A DNA stretch of 17,070 nucleotides from Planctomycetota bacterium (GCA_030637065.1 DAOVVQ010000053.1:1-17070), one strand, 5' to 3'; counted from the stretch's first letter, positions 1 to 8,781 are shown. The notes: generated by a model from the sequence alone, not told the origin. Program-made: numbers and translations.

Positions 1-1373
1 ATATAATTCCAGTTGTCGAGGGCTTTTGCCTTCAGTTCTTGTGCCAGCAATGCGTATTGAAGATCCATGAGCTGGTTGTAGGTTTTTCCGGGGTCGTTTT
101 TCATGTCGAAGAGCTGCTCTTTCCCGTCCGTATACCAGGTGTACTTCCAGCCGTATGTCCTTATCATTTTCGCGGGAGTGCCGTTGCGGTAGTTCTCCGA
201 CAGAGCGATCCGGCTGGTGCCGTCCTCGGTGCCTTTCATAAGCGGCACCAGGCTTTTGCCCTGAAGGTCATCGGGCCCATCGAGACCGCAAAGCTCGCAA
301 AGGGTCGGGAATATGTCGATATTCATGACAGGCGCGCCAACCGTTTTGCCCGAGGGCAGCCTGTGCGGAAACGACCAGAGAAAAGGGATCCCCGCGGAAG
401 CCTCATAAAAACAGTTCTTATACCACAGGCCGTGCTCGCCGAGCATCTCGCCGTGATCGGAGGTGTAAATTATGATGGTATTGTCCCTGATCCCAAGCTC
501 GTCGAGCTTATCGAGTATCGCTTTGACCTGGTCGTCGATGTATGTCGTCATGCCGTAATAATGTGCGCGGGCGATCCTTATCTGCTCGTCCGTCAGCGAG
601 GCAAATCCGTATTTCGTGCGTTCCTTTTGCGATACCAGCGGCAGGTCGTCGAGCATCTCCTGTGTAACCTCAGGCGGCAGATCGGCGGTGTCTTTGTAGA
701 GGTCGTAATACTGCTGAAAAATAGTGAACGGAAAATGCGGCTTGCGGAATGACGATATCAGAAAGAATCTCTTGTCCTTATGCTGCTCGAGAAATTCCAG
801 CGAATGGTTGGTCACACCGGTATCCTGCTCGTCCTCTATCGGCCAGGTCGAAACGACAGCATCCTCAGGCAGCCGGGACTCGAGGTATCCTTCCGGTTTC
901 TTCCAGCTCTCCTCCGAGCCGCCATCGCCATAAGGCCTGTAAAAGCCGTGTACCCGCTCTTCGCCCTGGCCCTGAAAATGCATCTTGCCGATGATGGCTG
1001 TGACGTAGCCAGCGGCATTGAACACATCCGCGAACGTTTTATGCTCCATCGCCAGCACCTCGCTGTTACCGTATACGCCCACATCGGACGCCATCTTGCC
1101 GGTGAGCATCGACATTCGTGACGGTACGCATATCGGATTCTGGCAGTAGGCGGCGGTAAACATGGTGCCGTTTTGCGCAAGCGAGTCAAGGGCCGGCGTC
1201 TTAACGATCTTGTTTCCGTAACAGCCAAGCGAATGCGGCGAGTGCTCATCCGTCTGCAACAGCAAAACGTTGAAATCCTTCGGCGAGCGGCGAACCTTTA
1301 CCGCATCGTTGGAAAGGATAAACCCGGCTGTGGCGCCAGCGGTGCATTTCTTTAAGAATTCCCGTCTATTCAT
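1..1373 (-). CDS. Tat-exported sulfatase, C-terminus off left edge
   Basis: Predicted type I formylglycine-dependent sulfatase that hydrolyses a sulfate ester on an exported substrate. My reading of the complement gives 457 codons with no stop before base 1, so the gene is partial, probably by a few tens of residues. The N-terminus MNRREFLKK followed by a hydrophobic stretch fits a Tat signal. Metal ligands are suggested by TDEHS (about 41-45). The maturation motif C-V-P-S-R is at 82-86, followed by a TGK segment. A HFP segment lies mid-protein, and SDHGEMLGEHG carries the late Asp-His metal pair. The overall pattern resembles the choline-sulfatase/iduronate-sulfatase side of the S1 family, but the substrate cannot be told. 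AGGAG sits 11 bases before the ATG, which is a long spacing. A promoter-like pair lies upstream, so the gene may be transcribed apart from the rest of the cluster. Confidence 0.9.
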   Translation of the reverse strand, partial: MNRREFLKKCTAGATAGFILSNDAVKVRRSPKDFNVLLLQTDEHSPHSLGCYGNKIVKTPALDSLAQNGTMFTAAYCQNPICVPSRMSMLTGKMASDVGVYGNSEVLAMEHKTFADVFNAAGYVTAIIGKMHFQGQGEERVHGFYRPYGDGGSEESWKKPEGYLESRLPEDAVVSTWPIEDEQDTGVTNHSLEFLEQHKDKRFFLISSFRKPHFPFTIFQQYYDLYKDTADLPPEVTQEMLDDLPLVSQKERTKYGFASLTDEQIRIARAHYYGMTTYIDDQVKAILDKLDELGIRDNTIIIYTSDHGEMLGEHGLWYKNCFYEASAGIPFLWSFPHRLPSGKTVGAPVMNIDIFPTLCELCGLDGPDDLQGKSLVPLMKGTEDGTSRIALSENYRNGTPAKMIRTYGWKYTWYTDGKEQLFDMKNDPGKTYNQLMDLQYALLAQELKAKALDNWNY

Positions 1374-1429
1374 GGTCGCGACATCTCCTGTTTACACGGC
1401 TGAAAAAAATCCTCCACACGACACCGATA

Positions 1430-1458
1430 ATCTTACCAAATTCGCCTTGAACCGTCAA
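1430..1458 (-). promoter_or_regulatory. Candidate sigma-70 promoter for the first sulfatase
   Basis: On the minus strand, TTGACG (1453-1458) is followed after 17 bases by TAAGAT (1430-1435). That is 5/6 and 4/6 matches to the -35 and -10 consensus with ideal spacing. The predicted start near 1423 would give a leader of about 50 bases before the sulfatase ATG. It lies wholly inside the 131-base gap between this gene and the upstream serine hydrolase. This is a pattern match only. Confidence 0.5.
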
Positions 1459-1504
1459 GAATAGTCCTGTTTGAAGCCGCTTTTCTGGATACTTGCCGCT
1501 GATT

Positions 1505-2767
1505 TTAAGGATTTCTGGAAAGTGCCCTCGTTTTGAGAAGCGAATCGTAGATAGGCGATTTTACGGCTTTTTGCAACTGGGATGAGAAGGGCTGGTGCTG
1601 CGATAAGGCGATCACGATCAAGTCGTCCTTTGGCGATATCCAAAAGTGCGTACTGGCCGCTCCGCCCCAGCCGTATTCTCCCTGCGGGGATTCGCCGTCT
1701 CCTGACTGAACATAAAAGCCTAACCCGAAACCTCCTCCCCACACTCCCCCGCGAGTCCTTTTAACGGAATCGGGAAGTTGATTTTTAGTCATCATTTCCA
1801 CTGTTTTGGAACGCAAAAGCCGCTTGCCGCCGAGTTGCCCTTTGTTAAGCAGCATCTGACTGAATCGCAGGTAATCCCGTGCCGTGGAAACCAAACCGCC
1901 TCCGCCGGAAAACAGCCCGGGCTCAGTAAGGTATTGGCTCTTGGCCGGGTCATCGACGAGCTTTAACCCGCCGCTGCCTTTCGGGCCGTAACAGGCGGCT
2001 AAACGATCGGCTTTTTCCTTCGGCACATAAAAAGCGGTGTCTTTCATATCCAGGGGCTCGAATATATTCTGCCTGAAAAACTCATCCAGCGATTGACCCG
2101 ACACCTCCTCGACCAGATAGCCGAGCACATCGGTCGATACGCTGTAATGCCACTTGGTTCGGGGTTGATGCAGCAGCGGAATATCGCTTAGCTTGTTTAT
2201 CATATCCTCAAGAGAACTCTTTCGACCGATGACGTTTTCGCTCCTGTACATTTTGTCAACGGCGGTATTTCCAAAGAAACCATAAGTCAGCCCCGAGGTA
2301 TGCCGCAACAGATCGCGAACACTCATCCGATGTTCCTGGCGGTCGTGTTTGCCGGATTTGGCGTATACTTTCAGCCCCTTGAATGCCGGAATGTACTTTG
2401 AAACAGGGTCGTCCAGCTTCAGCTTGCCCTGCTCATACAGCATCATAACAGCCACACTCGTAACGGGCTTGGTCATCGAGTAAATACGAAAGATCGTATC
2501 GGGCCGCATGGGTTTATTCGCATGGCGATCCATCACCCCCAGAGTCTCGAACAGGGCGACCTTTCCCTTTCGGGCCACGATAATACTCGCCCCTGTTATC
2601 TTTTCGTCGTCTATAAGCCCCTGCGCCGAAGATACGGCCAGGGCCAGTTTCTCCGAGGACAACCCAACATCTTCCGGAGAAGAAACCGGCATCTCCCCGG
2701 CAAAGCCAGAACAGGAGAAAGCCAGAAAAAATACTATGACAATTCTTGTTTTAAGAGTGGTTTTCAC
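1505..2767 (-). CDS. Secreted serine hydrolase, class C beta-lactamase/esterase fold
   Basis: Member of the beta-lactamase (Pfam PF00144, MEROPS S12-like) superfamily, probably an exported esterase or peptidase rather than an antibiotic-resistance enzyme. I take the GTG at 2765-2767 as start because AGGAG lies 7 bases before it and translation from there begins directly with a signal peptide (KTTLKTR, then a hydrophobic run ending GFAG). The upstream ATG (2831-2833) would put 22 hydrophilic residues ahead of it. From the GTG the protein is 420 residues. The nucleophile motif S-M-T-K is at 97-100, the second-box tyrosine in YSVS at 208-211, and WGGA at 367-370 stands where true class C enzymes have KTG, as in EstB-type esterases. 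It sits between two sulfatases, 76 bases after one and 131 before the other, so it may trim acyl or other groups from the same substrate. That role is inference. Confidence 0.88.
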   Translation of the reverse strand: MKTTLKTRIVIVFFLAFSCSGFAGEMPVSSPEDVGLSSEKLALAVSSAQGLIDDEKITGASIIVARKGKVALFETLGVMDRHANKPMRPDTIFRIYSMTKPVTSVAVMMLYEQGKLKLDDPVSKYIPAFKGLKVYAKSGKHDRQEHRMSVRDLLRHTSGLTYGFFGNTAVDKMYRSENVIGRKSSLEDMINKLSDIPLLHQPRTKWHYSVSTDVLGYLVEEVSGQSLDEFFRQNIFEPLDMKDTAFYVPKEKADRLAACYGPKGSGGLKLVDDPAKSQYLTEPGLFSGGGGLVSTARDYLRFSQMLLNKGQLGGKRLLRSKTVEMMTKNQLPDSVKRTRGGVWGGGFGLGFYVQSGDGESPQGEYGWGGAASTHFWISPKDDLIVIALSQHQPFSSQLQKAVKSPIYDSLLKTRALSRNP

Positions 2768-2774
2768 GGGCAAA

Positions 2775-2779
2775 CTCCT
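2775..2779 (-). promoter_or_regulatory. Shine-Dalgarno site fixing a GTG start
   Basis: The minus strand reads AGGAG at this position, followed by 7 bases and then GTG. No comparable site serves the in-frame ATG 66 bases further upstream. Together with the signal peptide that begins right after the GTG, it decides the start of the beta-lactamase-fold hydrolase. Confidence 0.7.
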
Positions 2780-2843
2780 GTTATATGTTGATATTCCATA
2801 GACTGCCGTTTGCTCTTTTTCAGCAGATATCAAGGTTTGTTTT

Positions 2844-4190
2844 CTATATCACCCTCCAGTGATCGCCGTACTTTTTCATTAAGTTGTTCGTCATCCCATC
2901 GTACTTTGCGACAAGTGCAGGTTCGCTTTCGACAAGATTATTCATCTGCCAGGGATCGTTAATATCATCGAACAGCAGCCACGGCCCATTGACGGTCGAT
3001 ATGTAAGTATACTGCTTTGTCTTGACGCCCCGCCAGCCCGGATTTTCGGCGATGTCACTGTCCCGCATGGATAAATATGCCTCGGTTTGCTCTTTTGCAC
3101 CCGGCTTTGAGAGTACATGATCCGAAAAATCCCCGCCGTCGAGCCCAGCCGGCACATCAAGCCCCGCCAGAGATGCCAAAGTCGGATAAAAATCCACAAC
3201 GCTAAACGGCATGTCGGTTTTAACTCCAGCCTTTATCCTTCGGGGCCAGCGGACCAGAAAAGGAACGCGAAGGGATTCGTCATAAGGCTTCTTCTTGGTA
3301 TTTAAGCCGTGAGACCTCTGCATGTTGCCGTGGTCCGAGGTATAGACAACGATCGTATTCCTTTTCTGATCGAGGTCTTCCATGATCCCCATCAGCCTTC
3401 CGAACGCATCATCCAATCCCTCGATCAGACCGGCATAACCCGCCATCTTTTCAGAAGCCGACGCGATGTCCTCTTCCTGCACGTTAGGGGGCGGGACATA
3501 ACCCTGGTAATGATCATTCTTGGGATCCGGAGTCAAGGGCCCGTGCGGCGGACCAAACGACAGATAAAGACAGAAAGGCTTGTCCTTGTTAGCAGTCAAA
3601 AACTCCTGGGCAAAGTCCACCATACCCTCAGGCCTGAAACCGCTGTAGGCCACCTGTGAATCCTTGCCCTTCCAGACGGTCCAGTCGAAGTAGTCGTGAT
3701 TGCCGCTGCCGTTCTCATCGCCTGTTACACGCCAGTAATCGTCAAAACCGGACCGCCTCGGATCGCCGGGATCGGTATTGACATATCCCATGTGCCACTT
3801 CCCGATATAGCCGCAAACATAGCCCGCATTCTTAAACGTCCTGCCGATGAGTTCATGTTTGCCGTTAGCGAACGGCGGCTTGTTGTTGATGTACATGCCG
3901 TTATTGCAACTGAACTTGCCTGTCATATTTATATGCCGCATCGGCACACACAAGGGTGCCGGCGAAATGCAATTATTAAACTGCATCCCCTCGCTCGAGA
4001 ACTTATCGAAGTTGGGGCTCATTATCTGCTCGTCGCCATAACAGCCGAGCGTCCTTGCCCTGTGGCCGTCCGAAAAAACAAAGAGCAGGTTAGGCTTCTC
4101 AGGCAGTTCCACATCGAGCGAACGATTTGAAAGCAAAAATCCGCCTGCTGTGATACCGACCGTTTCTTTTAAGAAGTCCCTTCTGTCCAT
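2844..4190 (-). CDS. Tat-exported sulfatase (448 aa)
   Basis: Complete formylglycine-dependent sulfatase. MDRRDFLKE plus a Gly/Leu-rich stretch to about residue 21 is a Tat signal. NLLFVFSDGHRA (34-45) holds the first metal-site Asp, with only one acidic residue in this position. C-V-P-M-R (81-85) is the formylglycine motif, and the Met at the fourth position is less usual than Ser. The late motif YTSDHGNM provides the Asp-His pair, and LRVPFLVRWP is a typical downstream segment. Length and motif order match family members of about 450-500 residues. The gene starts 8 bases after the TAG of the upstream sulfatase, and its ribosome-binding site (agggtgag) overlaps that stop, so translation is probably coupled. 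The substrate is unknown. Dissimilar motif contexts in the three sulfatases here suggest different linkages are cut. Confidence 0.93.
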   Translation of the reverse strand: MDRRDFLKETVGITAGGFLLSNRSLDVELPEKPNLLFVFSDGHRARTLGCYGDEQIMSPNFDKFSSEGMQFNNCISPAPLCVPMRHINMTGKFSCNNGMYINNKPPFANGKHELIGRTFKNAGYVCGYIGKWHMGYVNTDPGDPRRSGFDDYWRVTGDENGSGNHDYFDWTVWKGKDSQVAYSGFRPEGMVDFAQEFLTANKDKPFCLYLSFGPPHGPLTPDPKNDHYQGYVPPPNVQEEDIASASEKMAGYAGLIEGLDDAFGRLMGIMEDLDQKRNTIVVYTSDHGNMQRSHGLNTKKKPYDESLRVPFLVRWPRRIKAGVKTDMPFSVVDFYPTLASLAGLDVPAGLDGGDFSDHVLSKPGAKEQTEAYLSMRDSDIAENPGWRGVKTKQYTYISTVNGPWLLFDDINDPWQMNNLVESEPALVAKYDGMTNNLMKKYGDHWRVI

Positions 4191-4198
4191 AACTCACC

Positions 4199-6103
4199 CT
4201 ACGAACCGTATTTTGCTTTCAAAGCGCTAAAGACACGGCTTGCATAGCCACTGAGCTTTGCCTTTTCAATGCTCTTGAACATCACCTTCGCCTCTTTGTC
4301 CGGCATTGTTTCAGCCACTTCCAGAGCGAAATGATTGGTCTGCTCGGTATGGTCGCCGAGGATATAGCTTTGCAGAGTTTTGAATGTATCTTTCGATCGA
4401 CCCGCCAGGATCAGTCCTCTGGCCGCTGCGATGGCCACACTTGGCGAGGGGTCCTTGAGCCGTTTCTTGAACAGAGCCGTCAGGTTATGCCCGTCTTTGG
4501 CCAGATTGCCGAGCCCCATGACAGCCCAGAAACGAACAGACGCATTTTTGTCGGCGGAGCCCTCGATCATCTGTGTCTTGTCAGCCGGATCCGAGAGAGC
4601 GGCGGTTCTTGCCGCAGCCATCAGGCGTTTCATGAGCCTTTCCGAGCCGTCAAAACGCAACACTTCGTAGCGACCGCCCTCGTTCTCGGCGATGTCCTGA
4701 AGTTCGGGCTCGGGAATAAAGCCAACGTCCCGAACCTCGATAATCCACTCATCCATCGTCCGGCTTAAGCGATCGAGGATCTTTTTATATTTCGGTTCGC
4801 CGGCTAAGTTCTTAACCTCCCACGGATCGCTATCGCAGTCATAAAACTCCTCATGCGGACGCGTCTTCGCCAAAAACGGAGATATAGCCTCGGTGGTATT
4901 GCCCTCAGCCTGGAGCCGGCGAAGCTGCTGCATGGTATTGCACTTGTCCATATAAGCAATATTCTGGAAATACTGCTCCCACGTGTAGTAGTTTCGCAAA
5001 TAGCGATAGCGTTTATCACGAACGCTTCTCACCATGTCGTGACGCTCGTCGATGCGGTCCCTCGCCCCGAAGATGTACTCAGCCTCGGCCCCGGAGTTCT
5101 TGCCAAGGAAGGGCTTGCCCTGCATGTGCTCGGGGATATCGATATCCGTCAGATTCAGCAGAGTCGGCCCGAAATCGATGAAGTTGACCAGCCGGTCGCT
5201 CTTGCCGGGCTTGAATTTAATGCTCCTGCGAAGATCCTTGGGAACGTGTACCAATAGCGCCGACAGGGTCCCGCTGTCGTACAGCCAGCGTTTGCATCGC
5301 GGCAAACCCACACCGTGATCGGACCAGATAAAGACGATGGTATCGTCCGCCAAACCGGCGTCCTCGATCTCCTGGAGTCGATCTTTGACGAAATAATCGA
5401 AACTCGTAATATTCTCCAGGTTACGCGCCCAATCACGTCGCGATTCGGGCAGGTCCGGGAACAAAGCCGGCAGCGTTATCTTATCGGGGTCCTGCCACTG
5501 ATCTTCGGTCAGCGGCGCAGGACGAGTCGTCTCGAGATTGGCACTGGACCAGAGCTTGGACTCATGCGTGCCGGTGAAATTAAACACCGCAAAGAACGGC
5601 TGGCCGTCAGCCCGGTCTTTCCAATGGGCAGTCTTGCTGGAGACGTCCCATGGCTGGCCCGGTTTTGGGAAGTTGTAATCCTCTTTGCTGTTATTGGTGC
5701 AGTAATAGCCATCATTCCGCAGATATTCCGGGAAGCAGCGGATATAATCCGGCAACTGGGCCTTGCTCCGCATATTACAGCCGCCCATCGAGCTCGGGTA
5801 CATCCCCGTGATCATCCCCGTCCGGCTCGGAGCACAAACGCCGTGGACCGTAAAGGCCCGCGTATACACGATCGCTTCCTCGCTAAAGGCGTCGATAGCC
5901 GGGGTAATAGCGTCAGGATCGCCATAACACCCGAAAGTAGGACCAATATCCTCGCAGGATATCCAAAGAATGTTAGGTTTTGCCTTCGGACCCCCGCCCG
6001 CATGGGAACTATCCGAAACCGCACAACCAGAAATGCCCAAAGCCGCCACCGAACCCGCTGAAAGAGCAAGAAATGCCCGCCGATCAATCTTTCTTGTGTC
6101 CAT
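4199..6103 (-). CDS. Lipoprotein sulfatase with C-terminal HEAT-like repeats (634 aa)
   Basis: Sulfatase resembling the heparan N-sulfatase (sulfamidase-like) branch. The N-terminus has RR at 8-9 and a hydrophobic core ending GISGC with Cys27, so it looks like a Tat-exported lipoprotein anchored in a membrane. NILWISCEDIGP (44-55) is the first metal motif, C-A-P-S-R (90-94) the formylglycine motif, and IWSDHG the second metal motif. The catalytic part ends near residue 480. Residues from about 503 to the end contain alternating Ala/Leu helices (for example FWAVMGLGNLAKDG and VAIAAARGLILAG) that read as HEAT-like repeats. This makes it longer than simple sulfatases of about 480 residues. It is the first gene of the minus-strand cluster. 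The region before it is A/T-rich, but I find no convincing promoter or strong ribosome-binding site. Confidence 0.92.
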   Translation of the reverse strand: MDTRKIDRRAFLALSAGSVAALGISGCAVSDSSHAGGGPKAKPNILWISCEDIGPTFGCYGDPDAITPAIDAFSEEAIVYTRAFTVHGVCAPSRTGMITGMYPSSMGGCNMRSKAQLPDYIRCFPEYLRNDGYYCTNNSKEDYNFPKPGQPWDVSSKTAHWKDRADGQPFFAVFNFTGTHESKLWSSANLETTRPAPLTEDQWQDPDKITLPALFPDLPESRRDWARNLENITSFDYFVKDRLQEIEDAGLADDTIVFIWSDHGVGLPRCKRWLYDSGTLSALLVHVPKDLRRSIKFKPGKSDRLVNFIDFGPTLLNLTDIDIPEHMQGKPFLGKNSGAEAEYIFGARDRIDERHDMVRSVRDKRYRYLRNYYTWEQYFQNIAYMDKCNTMQQLRRLQAEGNTTEAISPFLAKTRPHEEFYDCDSDPWEVKNLAGEPKYKKILDRLSRTMDEWIIEVRDVGFIPEPELQDIAENEGGRYEVLRFDGSERLMKRLMAAARTAALSDPADKTQMIEGSADKNASVRFWAVMGLGNLAKDGHNLTALFKKRLKDPSPSVAIAAARGLILAGRSKDTFKTLQSYILGDHTEQTNHFALEVAETMPDKEAKVMFKSIEKAKLSGYASRVFSALKAKYGS

Positions 6104-6222
6104 TCTATCTATCCCATCTTCTTAAACCCGTATCGTTGATTATTAAATACGACATCCCCCCGAACACAACAAAATAACACAATCCCCCCAACATAACACG
6201 AAAATTCTCAAAGACCCGCCAC

Positions 6223-6298
6223 ACCTGACTAACCCCAAAAGGGCTTTAGCCCTGCAATCAACCACCCAGCCCGTAGGCCAGCCCCTGGCCCACGCTGT
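6223..6298. repeat. Dispersed palindromic repeat, short copy
   Basis: The block CACCTGACTAAC is followed by GGGCTTTAGCCC (6241-6252), a 5-bp stem around TT. The 28 bases at 6241-6268 match 14434-14461 at 27 positions. Right after it GGCCAG-CCC-CTGGCC (6276-6290) forms a 6-bp hairpin, extended by CGT/ACG past a mismatch. It looks like a REP-type extragenic element; similar GGGCTTTAGCCC palindromes occur scattered in planctomycete genomes as far as I recall. Confidence 0.7.
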
Positions 6299-6329
6299 TT
6301 AGCCATCTCGCAGCAATAAACCTCCACCA

Positions 6330-6358
6330 TTGCAACTCCCCGACAAATAGGCTATTCT
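6330..6358 (+). promoter_or_regulatory. Candidate promoter for the O-antigen ligase-like gene
   Basis: TTGCAA (6330-6335) and TATTCT (6353-6358) are separated by 17 bases, each matching 4 of 6 consensus positions. They lie 53 bases before the first ATG. This is a weak pattern match without other support. Confidence 0.3.
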
Positions 6359-6411
6359 AATCCCAGCCGAACCGCCGAAGCGAAAATCGCCGGGAACCAA
6401 AACGCCATGAA

Positions 6412-8781
6412 ATGCGAAAAACTGTCATGACTATCCCCAAAACCAGCCGTATCACAACAAAAAACGACAGCCCGGCCTTTCGCACCCTCGAATCCTTCCT
6501 CCTGATAATCTGCCTGGCCGTACTCGCCCTGCGATCCACACACCTCGAGAGCCCCGCCACCGAAACCATGAACGCCTTCCAGACCCTCAGCAACGCCGCC
6601 TTCAGCCTGATCTTCTCCTCGACCCTGCTCTTCGCCGCCGCCGCATGGCTGATCGCATCATTGCTCCGCCGCCGCTCAACCTGGCGACTAACAGGCATGG
6701 AGACCGGCCTGGTACTACTGGTCACCGCCGCATTCATCGGCATCGGAATCGCCTCGAACAAAAGGGCCGCCATCACCGACACCGTCACCCTCATCGCACC
6801 GGTCATCATGGCCATACTGCTAACCCAGATATTAAACTCCCAGGCCAGGATCAAACTCACACTCATCGTCGTAATCGCCCTCGGCGCAGTAGCAACCGCC
6901 CAATGCATCGACCAACTCCTCACAAGCAACGACGAGACGGTCAAGGCATACGAAGCCGACCCGCAAACATACCTCGATGACATGTCCATAACCGAAGGCT
7001 CGTTCCAGCAAATGCTCTTCGAGCACCGGATCTACTCCAAAGACATACGAGGCTACCTGAGCACAAGCAACTCCACCGGCTCATTCCTAATCCTCGCAAC
7101 CTTCGCCGCGATCGGCATGGCCATCGAACAGCTCAAACAATTCCGCCGAAACAGCCCCCCAGCCCCACTGATCGCCTTCACCGCTGCCGCAATATTCCTG
7201 ACCGCGGGCCTGATCGTCACACAGAGCAAAGGAGCCATCACCGCCGCTGCGATCGCCGCCGCCGCCCTTATCGCTACCCTGACCCTCGGCAAATTCATGC
7301 GCAAATACCGAACACCCATCCTCATCGCAGCCGTCCTCATCGGCGCAGTCGCCATCACCGCAATCGTCTCATACGGACGAAAACACGACCGCCTCCCCGG
7401 CGGAAACTCGATGCTCGTCAGATGGCAATACTGGGCCTCATCGGCACAAATGTACGCGGACCACCCCTTAACAGGAGTCGGCGGAGCGAATTTCGGCTCG
7501 TACTACCCCCACTACAAAACCCCAGCCGCACCGGAAACCGTAAGCGACCCGCACAACTTCATACTGAGCCTGATCTGCCAATACGGACCATTAGGCCTCA
7601 TCGGCTTCCTCATAGCACTAACAATACCACTGTCCAGGATCATATTTACAACCGCCCCACCCACCGACCAGCCAACAACCGCCGCGCCGCAAGCTAAATC
7701 CGCCGCGCCTCCGCGCCCGCCAGCCAAGGGATTCATGAACATCATCCCCGCAGCCTGGACCCTCGTACTGATCTCTCTTGCAATGCTCCTCGTTCGCCCC
7801 CTGCTGATCGCCCCGGAACCGAGCGACATCCTCGTCGTAAAACTCTCCGTGATCCTCATCCTCTACGTCATCCCCGTCCTCATCTTCATCGTAGCATTCT
7901 CGCTGCTCTTCGTCGCCGCCGCAAAGAACCCCCAGCCAACACCGCCCATCGGCCCCGCTGTAACCACCGCCATCGTCTGCGGCATCATAGGCGTCATCAT
8001 CGCCAACACGATCGACTATGCCATCTTCGAACCGGCGGTCCTGACCCTGCTATGGACCATGCTGGCATGCGTAATCGCGATCGACTCGGCCCGCTCCCAC
8101 CGCCCGTCCGACACGCTGAGACTGTGCCCGTCGACCTTCCAAAAGCTCCTGGCCGCCTCAGCCGTGATCGCGATAGTCACCCTCCACTCCGCAGCCATCC
8201 TGATACCACCGATAAAAGCAGGGGCAAAGGTCCAGCGATCATACAGCGAACCGCAGCAAAGCCACCGCCTGCTCGGACAAGCCGCCCAGGACGACCCCTT
8301 CGACCCCACCGGCTTCAACCTCAACGGAAAACTCTACCTCATAGCAGCCCAGGCCAACCAAAAACCGCAGATCGACCTGATGAAACTCTCGGCAAGCTAT
8401 TTCGAAGAAGCTATCGCCGCAAACCCAGCCGATTTCAAAGACTACGAAAACATAAGCAACGTCTACGCCATGCTCGCAAAAGCAGACACAACCGCAGACC
8501 AGCAAAAATGGGCCAGATTGGCCTTCGAATACGCCGAAAAAGCCGCAAAACGATACCCAGGCTCCGCAAGACTCCAAATGCAAATAGCAACCATCGCAGA
8601 CCAAAGGGGAAACAGCAACATCGCAATAGAACACTACAAAATAGCCGTACAGATCGAACAAAGCTACCAAAAACAATTCGAACAAATGTACCCAGACAGA
8701 GAACTATTCAGCAGACTCGGATGGGAAAAATACAACTTCGCAAAAAATAGATACAAAGAACTAACAGGAAAAAAACTATAA
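6412..8781 (+). CDS. O-antigen ligase/polymerase-like membrane protein with C-terminal TPRs
   Basis: Multi-spanning inner-membrane protein of the Wzy/WaaL (Wzy_C) superfamily, which joins or polymerises lipid-linked glycans on the periplasmic face. Hydrophobic segments appear from about residue 27 to 321, again at 382-405, and in further blocks to about 610. The periplasmic loop has the family pattern: Arg337 with WQYWASSAQMYADHPLTGVG, then PHN at 380-382 followed by a hydrophobic helix starting with LSLICQYGPLGLIG. Residues about 635-789 form TPR-like helices (FEEAIAANP, EYAEKAAKRYP, EHYKIAVQIE). At 789 residues it is longer than simple ligases because of the extra membrane block and TPR tail. 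The start is uncertain: ATG 6412 or in-frame ATG 6427, neither with a good ribosome-binding site. Third codon positions are dominated by C and A. No glycosyltransferases or flippase are next to it, so the acceptor (LPS, protein or capsule) is open. Confidence 0.85.
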   Translation: MRKTVMTIPKTSRITTKNDSPAFRTLESFLLIICLAVLALRSTHLESPATETMNAFQTLSNAAFSLIFSSTLLFAAAAWLIASLLRRRSTWRLTGMETGLVLLVTAAFIGIGIASNKRAAITDTVTLIAPVIMAILLTQILNSQARIKLTLIVVIALGAVATAQCIDQLLTSNDETVKAYEADPQTYLDDMSITEGSFQQMLFEHRIYSKDIRGYLSTSNSTGSFLILATFAAIGMAIEQLKQFRRNSPPAPLIAFTAAAIFLTAGLIVTQSKGAITAAAIAAAALIATLTLGKFMRKYRTPILIAAVLIGAVAITAIVSYGRKHDRLPGGNSMLVRWQYWASSAQMYADHPLTGVGGANFGSYYPHYKTPAAPETVSDPHNFILSLICQYGPLGLIGFLIALTIPLSRIIFTTAPPTDQPTTAAPQAKSAAPPRPPAKGFMNIIPAAWTLVLISLAMLLVRPLLIAPEPSDILVVKLSVILILYVIPVLIFIVAFSLLFVAAAKNPQPTPPIGPAVTTAIVCGIIGVIIANTIDYAIFEPAVLTLLWTMLACVIAIDSARSHRPSDTLRLCPSTFQKLLAASAVIAIVTLHSAAILIPPIKAGAKVQRSYSEPQQSHRLLGQAAQDDPFDPTGFNLNGKLYLIAAQANQKPQIDLMKLSASYFEEAIAANPADFKDYENISNVYAMLAKADTTADQQKWARLAFEYAEKAAKRYPGSARLQMQIATIADQRGNSNIAIEHYKIAVQIEQSYQKQFEQMYPDRELFSRLGWEKYNFAKNRYKELTGKKL

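Larger units (their letters stand above)
6104..6411. other. Intergenic region between divergent sulfatase cluster and ligase gene
   Basis: There is no coding sequence here. Next to the sulfatase start is an imperfect 28-bp direct repeat, with ATCCCCCC at 6154-6161 and 6182-6189, each followed by an A/C-rich tail with AACA-type runs. It is followed by palindromic elements and a possible plus-strand promoter, described separately. Promoters for both divergent genes must lie here, but none is clear for the sulfatase side. Confidence 0.6.

Noticed and set aside
39..752. Plus-strand open frame of 237 codons at the left edge
   Set aside because: The complement is an uninterrupted sulfatase frame with metal-site and formylglycine motifs; this is its antisense shadow.
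2768..2833. ATG at 2831-2833 as start of the beta-lactamase-fold hydrolase
   Set aside because: It would add 22 hydrophilic residues before the signal peptide and lacks the AGGAG site that precedes the GTG at 2767.
5315..6061. Plus-strand open frame of 248 codons opposite the lipoprotein sulfatase
   Set aside because: The minus strand encodes a full sulfatase with signal peptide and catalytic motifs here; the plus frame shows no recognisable domain.
6357..6989. Minus-strand open frame of 210 codons over the ligase start
   Set aside because: It is antisense to hydrophobic segments of the ligase and has no family-like motif.
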